A stretch of 64,000 nucleotides of DNA from Volvariella volvacea V23 (Eukaryota > Basidiomycota > Agaricomycetes > Agaricales > Pluteaceae): the NCBI GenBank assembly GCA_000349905.1, contig KB722740.1:339318-403317 (forward strand), read 5' to 3'. The notes under the pieces were generated by a model, which was given only the letters and a program-made list of their open reading frames with translations, was not told the origin of the DNA and did no database searches. Position numbers and translations under genes: made by a program. Every line of letters begins with the position of its first letter. Within the stretch, counting starts at the first letter, position 1. Of the stretch, positions 1 through 9,842 are shown in pieces.

Positions 1-589
1 AGGAGATAGAGGGCCGTAGTGGCTGTGGCATCGTCCACGGCGCCCGGGGTATTTGATACGAAAATACCTGGTATCATTTATGGTGTTATAACTGATTTGT
101 CTAGAAATACTGAAGTGCTCACCCCTTGCCTTGCACGCTCGGACATTGATCTGATCATATCCCGCGCCGTTATGTGCTATCCACTTCACGTCCTTTCCAA
201 GGCCATTGACCACTTCTTCGTCGAAAATACCTATGTGGTCCGTCGATGTATTGTCCCTGAAAAGAGCGACCACTTTGTCGTACTTTCCTCCTGGTTTGAA
301 GCCATCCAAGAAGTCCTGTCGATTTTTCGAGTCAAAATACTGGCAATGCACGATGACGCCATCGAATGTTATTCGAAATTGAGACGGAGATAGGAAGAGC
401 AATGATAGTCAGATAATAGCCGCATAGTAGGCTGGCACGATGACCTACGATGACCTCTGCGATATCTCCTAGCAGTTCCTTGACATCACTCCGAGCCCAG
501 ACGATTTCTCCTGTGAGCCGGGGAGCACATCAGTCAGCTCGTTAACTGGGTGCAACACACTAACCACAAATCAAAACGCGAGGGGCCAT
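1..589 (-). CDS. D-isomer-specific 2-hydroxyacid dehydrogenase, N-terminal part (cut by window edge)
   Basis: Minus-strand exons 565-589, 449-510, 123-339 and 1-67; the gene continues past the left edge. All junctions are GT-AG and the phases close, giving the first 123 residues. The start is the ATG at 589, followed by M-A-P-R-V-L-I-C-G. The third exon carries VKWIAHNGAGYDQI and the fourth ITS continuation GIFVSNTPGAVDDATA, the conserved pattern around the substrate-binding domain of glyoxylate/hydroxypyruvate reductases (yeast GOR1 family). Members reduce 2-oxoacids such as glyoxylate with NAD(P)H, usually in the cytosol. The NAD-binding GxGxxG and the catalytic Arg/Glu/His lie outside the window, so exact substrate preference cannot be judged. 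The reading is strong for family and only moderate for substrate. Confidence 0.9.
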
Positions 590-851
590 TGGGGTTAGTG
601 GGATATCAGAAGATCTTTGTTCGCTTCAAGCGATGAAGCTGGTTAAATAGCCAGCAACTGTGGCGCACAACGCCGGTTATCCATGCAGTCACAAGGAGAA
701 ACGGATATATTAGCCTCGGCATCACCGGTCCGCACCACATTTCCGAGTCTGCTGTCTTCTGTCTCCGGCCTAAAGAGCCGTGTGCTTATGAGGACCCAAG
801 TTGGGAATTTTGATCATATAAAAGCCATGAATATTAACAAGGGAAGGTAGC

Positions 852-2121
852 TCAGACGCTACAATTACATGAAGTCCGTTGATACACCGTGGCTGAGGCT
901 GAGCTGCTAGTTTGATGTCCAATGTCGAGTACACCTAGAGAGATATGGGGTTGCTCCTTCTCGGGAATCGTTAGGGGAGTTATGGGCGTGCTGGCGTTTA
1001 TGTGCTGTACAGGTTCTCGGCCTTCGTTCAACGGGGATGAGCTTAACGCGACCCGTATCATGATTAGATTTGGGGCAATGGCCTACAAACGGCGATCCAC
1101 GTCAGTGCCAGTTCGGGACACACATCACTATGCTTACCGCGGATGCATTGAATACAACCCCAACAGACAACTGTGCCGGTATATTCTTAGCCACCAGGAT
1201 CATGTATATAATACCCAACAAAGTATACAAGGCCGCGGATTCCACGAACTTGACTGCTATCCCGTTGTACGATGGTGACTTGCGGTAGGGTGCCATCGCG
1301 CGGACGATGCGCCGGTGGTAGGTCATTCTGCCGATGATGAGGCATGTGATAAGGATGTTCAAACAGACAGAAATTGACCAGAATACGAGGCCGAAGTGCT
1401 CTTGCGGGTAGACGTCAGAGGAAATGAGGTCGTGATGCAGCGTGGAGGATTGTACAAGGAACATAATTCCTGTGGCTGATCTCGCATGTGAATTGGAGTT
1501 GGTTAAGGTTTGGGTCTTGTTCAACATACCAACAACTCCCAGAAGCAGAGCGCATGGCAACAACACAATCTTCCACGACTCCCCCCATATGGCCCAAAGA
1601 CGGAATACCTTCCAACGCCGCCGGACGCAGTTAGTGACGCATCAGGGGCACCAGTCCGACGGTAACTCACTATGAGAGCATCAGCACCCCAGATATTCAG
1701 CACGTTCATCGCATTCTTGACCAACCCAAGTAATCTCACACTATTCGGATCTCCCATGAACTGTTCTTTCGCCCAAATAACCATCGTTATAAAGAATACA
1801 GTATTCACAACCAGCATGAACGCATTGAAGCAAATCAAACCGCGGGCGTTTCTAGTTGCTGTTGAAAAGGGAAGACGTCGAATTTGAATAGCCCAAGTAA
1901 ACAAGGATAAAACGAAGTAAATTCCTGAGAAAAGGTTCAGTGAGCATAGGAGCAAGAATGCACAACCTGAGAGAGATTCACCGAATGTAAACGAAAGGAG
2001 AACAGAAGCGGCATACGAAACTGAGGTGAGGCCCATGATGTCCAGCAATGGCAAGCCTAGGGAAAAGACTTCCTGCCAGGTCTGTGGGTATATATGCTCG
2101 CTAGGGAATGGAAGTTACCAT
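852..2121 (-). CDS. Seven-helix integral membrane protein, uncharacterised fungal family
   Basis: Exons (minus) 2119-2121, 1671-2081, 1530-1608, 1138-1469, 852-1082; total 351 residues. Hydrophobic stretches occur at about seven places, for example around LLLSFTF, LICFNAFMLVVNTVFF, IVLLPCALLLGVVG, LVFWSISVCLNILITCLIIG and ALYTLLGIIYMILV. A short polar tail follows. The arrangement ADALIVFRLWAIWGESWKIV, a polar loop then a helix, is typical of a large basidiomycete family of receptor-like seven-helix proteins with no known ligand. The first exon would be just the ATG, with an intron directly after it; an in-frame stop lies just upstream, so no longer first exon is possible without another intron. 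The start is the weakest part of the model. Confidence 0.75.
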
Positions 2122-2345
2122 CTCACACTCTTAGGCGGTGTAAGAAAGCTTGTAAGGGCTATGACATGTGCACCTCGTGCTTTTGATGCCGTAAAATGTT
2201 TATCAATTCAGAGTTTTTGCCTTGGCAAAGACAGCTGCTGATCTAAATACGATTGGTAGCAGTGAAGTTGTGGTTCCTGATCTCCTGTACGCCCAGCGGC
2301 TCCTGTGGACTTCCATCAATCCTCAAGCAACTGTTGCTTTGTTAC

Positions 2346-4010
2346 TCAATAGGCGGTTTGGCACTGGGACCCTGTTGAGCAACGTACTGGAGAGACGACC
2401 TTTCGAATCCTCTTCGACTTTTTGCACTCTTCCTTCAAGTTATTCCCTTTATGGGTTTGCAGCAAGCCCGTGATGTTAAAGTTCTTAAGATACCTAAAGC
2501 ACAACTTGAGTATATTCAAGACACAACATTGAATCACGTCGGTCTGCACCGGAGACAGGTTTCCTCGCGAAACTCCGTGTACACTCTTCGGTTATACGCA
2601 CGCTCCGAATGGAAAGGTTAGTGCCCAAATAGGCCATGTACCTCTATTCATAGAGCTGTTCTCACCTCATGCTTCCTCGCTCGTTCTTCATAGACGTGGT
2701 TCTGGTGGACGATGAAGTGATCGGCTAGAACGTAGAGCGATACTCCTGAGAGATACATTTCGTAAAGACATGCTGCTTTATTGCCTCCGTATCCGATGAA
2801 GCGTTCGTCGCACCTAATCCAGTGTCTGTCAGTCGTTCGGCCAACTTTAGAACATCGAGACGTACCAAGGTGGGCCCTCTTTCTTGAAGATGATGTATGG
2901 CTCATAGGCAGATTGATATCGTGTTACTTTGTAGATTCCTTTGGGCGGTGATGCATAGTACCTGTCATATTCCGTGCTGTTATGCCCAGGTGCCCAACTG
3001 GAATGGAACATTCGCATTTTCTTTGCTTTTACCAGCGAAAGCAGTGACTAAATGATGAAACGAATCCATCGAGGCATCATCACACCACCTTTTGAACCAT
3101 ACTTACCCTTTTGCTTCTTGGAAATGCCGATGGATCCATACCTTCCCTGTATTCAGAATACTCAAAGGCAGGAATTACATACGCCGAATTGCCTTCGCGC
3201 AGTTGCTCTAGTAGGTGCTTATTTTCAAGAATACTCCTCCGGAAGTCCGTGCAAATATAGAAGTCGATATCAAGCATCATGACGAATTCTGTTCGCGCGA
3301 AAAACCTAGCAATATTCCGCCACATGTTGAATTGCCTGTCGAAAGGATCAATCACAAGATGCATGTCGACTTGACGCTTCATCTTGTCCGAGGATGTGTA
3401 CAACTTGTCCAGGGAGGCCAAGAGATCATTGACCATGCGAGGTGTGGTATTCTTGATGTGGACTGTCACAGATATTGGGCCTAATAGAAGGTGATAAATA
3501 TACCGCCATGAAAAAGCGCATATATAGACCTTGGTAGCGGTCCACGAGGCGAGAGAAGGCAGCAAACCTATTGCTAGTGATCAAAGTTGTAATGGTAATA
3601 TCGTCCTTGCTGGAGTTTCCTGTAGCCCGATAGTAATACGGTACGATTTGGCTTGGCCGCATTGAGTTTAGGAAAGCCTTAGAGAGAAACAGGTCTTCAT
3701 CAATTGGTACTGGATCAGCCACTTGTAGTGACCCATTCAGAAGGATTGAAGAGCGCTGCCAAAGCATGACAGGCTTATATGCCTCCTCCCTAGACATATC
3801 CGATGCATTCAAGAACCAAGATGGAAGGAAGCCCTGCAATACGTAGATCCAAGACTGTCGGTGACCAGGAGACAAAACCCCTTTTAAAGCGGCAACGCCG
3901 GCCGTAACGGGGGCCAGAAGGAGGTAGTGAGTTGTGTAGAGGACAGCAACGACGATATAGAAGACAGCAGCAAATTTTGCGAGGCGAAGACATCGAGAGA
4001 TGAAGAGCAT
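2346..4010 (-). CDS. LARGE-like glycosyltransferase (type II membrane protein)
   Basis: Exons (minus) 3530-4010, 3107-3480, 2866-3047, 2666-2813, 2550-2602, 2346-2493; 461 residues, all phases consistent. An N-terminal hydrophobic helix (about residues 11-35) suggests a Golgi type II anchor. Residues about 161-235 contain GPISVTVHI and the DID motif at 231-233, the DxD that binds Mn2+/UDP-sugar. The end carries PWCDERFIGYGGNKAACL and DHFIVHQNHVYEERAR, which are hallmark blocks of the dystroglycan-type LARGE family (GT49-like fold). In animals the family builds matriglycan; fungi have no dystroglycan, so the acceptor here is unknown. The splice donor of exon 1 (GTCTAT) is weak but is the only one that joins the conserved RYQG/PISV block. 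Confidence 0.88.
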
Positions 4011-4109
4011 AAGCGAGTCTTGCAGGATTCGACGATGGAGGAAGTAAAGAAAGTCCAGTTATTTGATCGGCTAACCCCTGTTGTACAAGATATACGAACA
4101 CAATGCTAA

Positions 4110-5180
4110 CTAAGCCTTCTGGAATGACGCAGCCAGACCCTCTGCGCCAGTGGCAGCAGGATCGTCTACATAATCTACATAGCGGAAAACATGTCCCTTC
4201 TCCGCTAGACGGTCAAGAATGAGCTTCCTGTATACCTCAATTCCCACCAACGATCCACCAAACGAGATAACGGCTTCCGAAGCTTTCACAGTACGACCAG
4301 AGCCATCTCCTAGCAATACCGCAATCTCATCCGCCAACAGATTTGCACAGTGTCGCAAGATGGATTTCGCCAGTGGGTCATTGTCTTCGAACGCAGATTG
4401 GAACACCAAGGGGGACAGTGACGACAGTCGCTTCTCTCGTGGTTGAGACAGATACTCAGGTGCACCTGGAGTTGGTTGGACACCTGAAGCGAAGCCCGGG
4501 TCGTGTATGACAGTCAAAATCTCCATCAGATCCATAATTCCAAATCGTTCTAGCACGCGTTTCTCCAAAACGCTCTGGACAGCTGGAGGACCTGTGACAG
4601 ACGCTTTGTCGTGCTCCAGCAGAAGGAACCGGACGGCCTCTCGTCCTACACTGAAGCCTCCTCCTTCGTCTCCAAGAATCCAACCCCAACCACCAATCCG
4701 CCCTAATTCTTGTAATCCGCCCTCTGTCTCCTTGAAGCTGACGGCAATGGAGCCCGTACCGCCAACGACACCAATAGCATGGGAGATATCTGGATACTTC
4801 CGTACAGGGGCGGCGAGGAGGTGCGTGTCGTTTGCAACAGCAAGTCGTGGGCCGGCGGGTATCCCAAGGAGGGATGAAAGGGACGGAATAATAGAAGCAA
4901 CAGCTGCGGGGGAATCTACCCCTGATACGCCGAACCAAGCAGCGGCAAATGGAGTTTCGCCCACGATGGGCAGGGGAATAGGTTCGGATGAAGTGGAAGA
5001 TGCTACAGCCCGTAGAGCTTTCTCAACAGCATCCTTGACAGCTGCGATGAAGGCCTGGAGGGTGAGGTAGGCGAAGTTCGACGGTCCACCGAAGGCACGA
5101 CCAATGACGGTCCCGTTGCTGTCTGTAATGACAACGGACGTTTTGGAGCCGCCACAATCAGCGCAGAGAAAGAAGGACAT
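4110..5180 (-). CDS. N-acetylglucosamine kinase-like ATPase (BadF/BadG/BcrA/BcrD family)
   Basis: A single uninterrupted reading frame of 356 residues. The N terminus has CADCGGSKTSVVITDSNG, the phosphate-1 loop of the actin/hexokinase ATPase fold. GVVGGTGSIAV (mid protein) is the phosphate-2 loop, and GWGWILGDEGGGFSVGREAV is the block typical of GlcNAc kinases. Near the end AVISFGGSLVG gives the adenosine-binding element. The likely reaction is ATP-dependent phosphorylation of N-acetylglucosamine in the cytosol, in amino-sugar salvage from chitin. It lacks introns, unlike every neighbour. The family assignment is firm; substrate is inferred from the family. Confidence 0.9.
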   Translation of the reverse strand: MSFFLCADCGGSKTSVVITDSNGTVIGRAFGGPSNFAYLTLQAFIAAVKDAVEKALRAVASSTSSEPIPLPIVGETPFAAAWFGVSGVDSPAAVASIIPSLSSLLGIPAGPRLAVANDTHLLAAPVRKYPDISHAIGVVGGTGSIAVSFKETEGGLQELGRIGGWGWILGDEGGGFSVGREAVRFLLLEHDKASVTGPPAVQSVLEKRVLERFGIMDLMEILTVIHDPGFASGVQPTPGAPEYLSQPREKRLSSLSPLVFQSAFEDNDPLAKSILRHCANLLADEIAVLLGDGSGRTVKASEAVISFGGSLVGIEVYRKLILDRLAEKGHVFRYVDYVDDPAATGAEGLAASFQKA

Positions 5181-5958
5181 CGGGGGCAGGAATTATCGAT
5201 ATTGGGTTGTGTCGTCCGTACTCGTACTTATTATTATGTGGTACCTCCGAGTCCACATGCTAGCCCCTCAATTTGGTTTTGCACCTTGCGGTGCCTCCCC
5301 TCCCCACCACGGGCACAAGTGCAGAGTTTACCATGATGGGATGCACCCAGCACCCATCCAGGCTTCTTGGTGTTCGTGTGCCATACTGGTGGTGACATGG
5401 AAAGGCACCAATCTGCAGCTGCAGACGGACGTCCTCGCCGATGCCAAGGGTGTTCCTGAACTTGTTATGACCTGCCCTAATATTCCCACGCGATCGAGGA
5501 TAAAGTTGCAATTTTCGTCATTTCATTTTCTTTTCTTCGTGCGGCGGCACGGCTACCAATTTCCCCTGTTGCTCATAGCTGCTCTCTGTTCAAGCGGCTG
5601 TTCGAGTGTCAGGCCGTGCTCTGAAGGATTGGCCATCTTAGCACCCGATATCACTACCTTTTTACTTCTAGGATGGTGATGGGTCGGTAGTCCATACAAC
5701 TCTCCAATGCAAATACAAAGTTTTATCACCCAATCTTAGAGCTCCACCATAAGACAGATGAGTCCAGATTAGTAGCCCAAGACCATAAGCTGGTCCCGCG
5801 AACGGCATGTGGCTGAATACGCAGCAAATACCCATATGAAATGTAGACCGCAGTTCTTCACCCATCTAGCATATTTTGGAAAGCAAGAAACGCGCTCGTA
5901 AGATTGAAGCGTAATATCATGATCGTAGCAATATCAATCAAACTATACTAGTGTCTAT
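5181..5958. other. Intergenic, 778 bp
   Basis: This stretch lies upstream of the kinase gene start and downstream of the first cornichon gene's stop. It holds the presumed promoter of the kinase. A long plus-strand open frame crosses from the kinase into it, but its composition is not protein-like. I see no RNA gene or repeat. Confidence 0.6.
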
Positions 5959-6894
5959 CTACTCACTCTCCGCAATAAGAGCGACAATCATTCTGTGCAA
6001 TTCATGACAGAGCGGATTTAAGAAAGAATCATGTTGTGAGCACATGCGTGCTTGGTGGAGCCAACAAGTTACTCACCGGTAGAGGTAATAGAAAAACGAA
6101 AGGAGATAGAACCCAAGTTTAATGAAGCTCTCTTTTTTGTGCCCCGGTAGTGTCCTGAAGATCTCGGTCGCATCATACATATGATTCTTGTTGGTGATCC
6201 TGAGGACAAGGAAAGACGCCAATTAGTGCCGCCCTACTTGACAGAGAATCACAAGGTACACACTTATTCGCATTCCATGCTAACAACGGCGCATTTAATA
6301 TGAACGCCGTCCATTGGCCAGTGAGCAGGAAGAGGACCGTGAGGAAAGCGTGCACTCCATTCTCTGGTAGGACAAACTGTGCCGAAGACGCGTCAGAAAC
6401 AGCATCAAATTACCATAATGGTATTTGTGTGGGCGGCTGACGGATGCACTGACCTGATTCAGTTTGTTGCACAAGTCTATAGGGTTAATGTAGTCGCATT
6501 CCAAGTCGGAGAACATGATGATCTAGGAGAGAACCAACGTTGGTCGGTTCATATGCAAATAAGTAGAGTGGAACAAGGGTCAGTAGAGACACGGCACAAA
6601 GTTGCAATCAATACTCACGAAGAACACCATGCAGAATAATAGTCCGGCAGCCACAAGTACTGCGAACAAGAACAGCCAGCCTATAGACATTTTCCAACAG
6701 AGTAACGTTCGGTGTCACGAAAGTTCATCGAGCAACATCGTCGAATTTGAGGCGCAATTGTAGATCGCAGATGGGAGATAGAACCAGTTCATTGATTATT
6801 AGACAGTGCATGAGGATACATAGTGAAGAGGTGATTAATGGTAAGGCTGACTTCACAGGACGAAAGACATTCCGAACGCACCTGCACCTCCCAT
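5959..6894 (-). CDS. ERV14: Cornichon-family ER cargo receptor, copy 1
   Basis: Exons (minus) 6882-6894, 6619-6680, 6454-6522, 6264-6376, 6077-6199, 5959-5992; 136 residues. The protein has three hydrophobic segments and the cornichon signature: [20 protein letters not shown], then [12 protein letters not shown] and [18 protein letters not shown]14/cornichon proteins sit in the ER membrane and recruit transmembrane cargo into COPII vesicles. I chose the start at 6894 because it gives the same tiny first exon, the same phase and the same 136-residue length as copy 2. An ATG at 6690 directly upstream of exon 2 would give 135 residues and cannot be excluded. The last four introns sit at exactly the same places as in copy 2. 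Confidence 0.92.
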
Positions 6895-7253
6895 CTTTCA
6901 ATTGATATCGGGTTGAACACAAGAACAGGATAACGGGGAAAGCAAGAAGAATAAAAACGCAAAAACAACACCGAGAGCTTGAGAATAGAAGAGCAAAGAC
7001 GAAGCAATAGCAGCGGGTGGACTGACAAAAGGAGCTGTCGGGCGACTTGTTGAAATGGACCAGAGGAAGTGAAAAACGTAGGCGTGTGCTCAGACTGGTT
7101 CCTCAGCCGGTGACGTTATCCCGGACACGTGGGAAGTGACCTGTGTCACGATCAGTCGCGTCCGGTCTGCAAAATATAGGAGGGTTTAAGAACAGCGCTT
7201 ATATGTACTTTATATCCAAATACATGAGGTATAACGGTATACGTATCATTCCT
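6895..7253. other. Intergenic between the two cornichon copies, 359 bp
   Basis: This is the only space between the stop of copy 2 and the start of copy 1, so it must contain the promoter of copy 1. No coding exon was recognised. Confidence 0.6.
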
Positions 7254-8041
7254 TTAAGAATCAGCAATCAAAGAGGCAATGAGCCTAGTTGCATGATCAA
7301 CATACAGATCCAGAGTCGAAGACGGACAACTTACTTGTAGAGGTAGAAAAAGAATGAAACCAAGTAAAACGCGAGCTTGATATATGCCTCCTGTTTATGA
7401 GTAGAAACCGTCCTAAATATCTCCGTAGCATCATACATGTGATTCCTGTTCATAATCCTGTAAATCGGTCGGGTAATCCATCAACATCAATGCAACACCG
7501 CCCGCAGCTAGCTAGCTTACTTTCGAGTGTTGTGAACCAGTAGCGGTAGGTTCAGAAGGAAAGCAAGCCATTCTTGGAATAACAAAAACAATATAGCCAG
7601 GAATGCGTGGGCTCCATGTTCGGGGAGAACAAACTAATGATGAGGACGTGGAAGTGGATCAAACACGTTGCAACAGGTCAATCATCTATCCTCCACGAAA
7701 TGATCAGTACCAAGCCGCTGCGCACCTGATTAAGCTTGTTGCATAGGTCTATGGGGTTGATATAGTCGCTCTCCAAGTCGGAAAACATGATAACCTGTGT
7801 GCAAAATGATTTCGGTGTTATTTGGGGCATTGCACACAGAATGGGGAGTGAACTGACGAAAAAGACCATCCCAAACAGCAAAAGTGCACTCAATAAGAGC
7901 GCAAACAAGAAGAATGTCCAGCCTTTAGGTTCGCAAAAGTATCGACGCAACCATAATTGCGGTTGAAAGGTGGTAAGAAGGCAAACCAATCAGCTATAAA
8001 ATGAGGATGTGCAACGGGAGTGGGTTTTTACCTGCGCTCAT
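7254..8041 (-). CDS. ERV14: Cornichon-family ER cargo receptor, copy 2
   Basis: Exons (minus) 8032-8041, 7858-7922, 7726-7794, 7521-7633, 7335-7457, 7254-7284; 136 residues, phases close throughout. It shows [36 protein letters not shown] and [14 protein letters not shown], all diagnostic of cornichon/ERV14. Exons 3, 4 and 5 have exactly the same lengths as in copy 1 (69, 113 and 123 nt). The third hydrophobic region has diverged most (EWLAFLLNLPLLVHNTRK versus [18 protein letters not shown]), which could alter cargo choice. The first exon is only 10 nt. The pair arose by tandem duplication, and both reading frames are intact. Confidence 0.93.
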
Positions 8042-8493
8042 GACTACCTGTTCCTATTTACGAGCAAGAAAAAGTAATTGAGGTGATTCCTGTTACACGA
8101 CAGGTCAATGCAGTGGTCCTAAAGAGGGGAAGGAGTGGAAGGAGCACAAAACTCCGGGGATATTCCCAACTGGATACCGTATCCAAAAGATGTCACACGG
8201 CGTGACAAATCACCGAACATAGGCAGAGCAAGGCCACGATAGCAGCGGTGCTTCTTCCATTCATGTCGCAGGCAATAACAGAACCAGGCGTGAGTAGGTA
8301 GTATTCGGGTGTCTACGTTTTAATACAAGCATCATGGCATAGTCGACGTGTAAAAGAGCGCAAGAGGGCATGTGAAGCAACACCAAAAGTTGGAATCCCA
8401 AACAAAGCATTTAATGAAAGCAACTAGGGTACGGGGAGGATGACCTGTTGACGGAGGGCGACACTAATTCGTGAGAGGTCGAGTTGGAGGTCG
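8042..8493. other. Intergenic, 452 bp
   Basis: Space upstream of cornichon copy 2 and downstream of the RNA-binding gene stop. It presumably carries the promoter of copy 2. No exon, RNA gene or repeat recognised. Confidence 0.6.
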
Positions 8494-9474
8494 TCAGTCC
8501 AGATCCATTCTTGAACCTGCTGCACTGAGACCGCCCCGGCCACGTCTTGCACCACGACCTCTACCCCGTCTTGCACCTCCTCGATTATTTTGCGCTTGCA
8601 CGTAGTCAGCTGGGTTGGTCCCTGGGGGCGCAACGAGAACTTGTGCCCTTGGATCGGCACCGATAAGTGAGTCAGAGCGGAGTTTTCTGCGCGGAAAAAT
8701 TAAGCCCTTGCAGCCAACCGAAGTGAACGCGCAGACACTTACGATCCAACTGAACTGTCCGTGTCCATGAGGACATCAACACTGCCTTCTTCCCGCACCA
8801 AACCCAAGCCATCTGTGCCTCCAATCCTCCCAGCAAGCGAAGTACCAGCGGTATGGCTTCCTACTATCCGCACAGAGAGGACCTTTCCGTCGGCATGTTG
8901 ATTGTCGAACTTTTGCACGGCAGCATTCGCAGATGCAGGTTGCTTGAAGGTAACCCGGACTTTGGGGTTTTGCCCTGCACCGACCAGTTTCTGTGACACA
9001 ACCTCTCCACAAGTCTTGAAAATGGTAGCAACATCCTCAGCAGTTGTACCCTGAGCCAAGCCTGTGACCTCCACCACGTTCCCCTGGCCTCCCAAACTAG
9101 CTCCCTTTATTGACAATTGTTCTGTCGCGTTCCCATTCACAGATGTCGTGGCTTCACGGAGTGCCTTTTGGGCAAGTGGGTTGAGGTTTGCTTTTGGTGG
9201 ATTGACCGGCTTTGATGAAAGGCGCGCAGAAAGGGAATTGCCTTCAAAAAGATCATGGGCCCATTGTCCATTAATATCGCCCTTGGGTGGTCGGTTTGTG
9301 CGACTCTGTTGGTAAGACCAGGAAGTTCGAGAAGATTGAGCTCGAGCAAGACGTAGGTGAGCGGCGTTTACACACATAAGGAGCATTGGATCGGTTCGAG
9401 TGTGTTCCTTTGGATCGAATAGGTCCAGAGGAAGAAGCAGGAGGCATGCCGAGACGGTCCAATAGCGAAGCCAT
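8494..9474 (-). CDS. RRM and RGG-repeat RNA-binding protein, possibly an ALYREF-type mRNA export adaptor
   Basis: Exons (minus) 9376-9474, 8743-9305, 8494-8686; 284 residues. The start is M-A-S-L-L-D-R-L-G-M. An RNA recognition motif covers about residues 109-180, with VVEVTGL as RNP2-like and PKVRVTF as RNP1-like strand. Exon 3 encodes DPRAQVLVAPPG followed by an arginine-glycine run (GARRGRGRGARRGRGG) and a short acidic end. A single RRM flanked by low-complexity and RGG sequence is the layout of Yra1/ALYREF nuclear mRNA export adaptors, but I do not see an unambiguous C-box helix, so this naming is tentative. The nuclear RNA-binding role is much safer. The start lies about 370 bp from the divergent ligase gene. 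Confidence 0.8.
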
Positions 9475-9842
9475 GACTTGTGAGAGATAGAATTATGTGG
9501 GAGAGGGTAGGCGTAGAGTATGAAGGATTGGCGGTGATGAAAATGAAAAACGAGCAAAGTGCAGCCTGGAGACCAGGGATGCGGCACACGATGTTTGGTA
9601 TGAGCGCTGGGGCCAAACAAAGAGTTTCAAAGAAAGTATGTACCTTTCCTCACTAATATGGACATCGTGCGTAACACCGTGCTCCAACCCTTACAACACC
9701 GAACCTGTGAACACTGATACCGAACCGCATGTCTGGAAAGAAGCATACGATCTTTCTGCCCTGTAGTTATGGGTAATGTTATAATCCTGCTCCTGGACCA
9801 TTTAAAGGCCATCAACCCTATTTGCCTCTGCTCTGCGCCATC
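9475..9842. promoter_or_regulatory. Divergent promoter region, RNA-binding gene / acyl-CoA ligase A
   Basis: A 368-bp stretch separates two genes transcribed away from each other. An AT-rich element ATTTAAAG near 9800 sits about 40 bp upstream of the ligase ATG at 9843 and could serve as a TATA-like element. This is inference from position only. Confidence 0.4.

Noticed and set aside
5104..5679. 191-codon plus-strand open frame over the start of the kinase gene
   Set aside because: It runs antisense through the conserved N terminus of the kinase and continues into its promoter; composition is not protein-like and no homologous block is seen.
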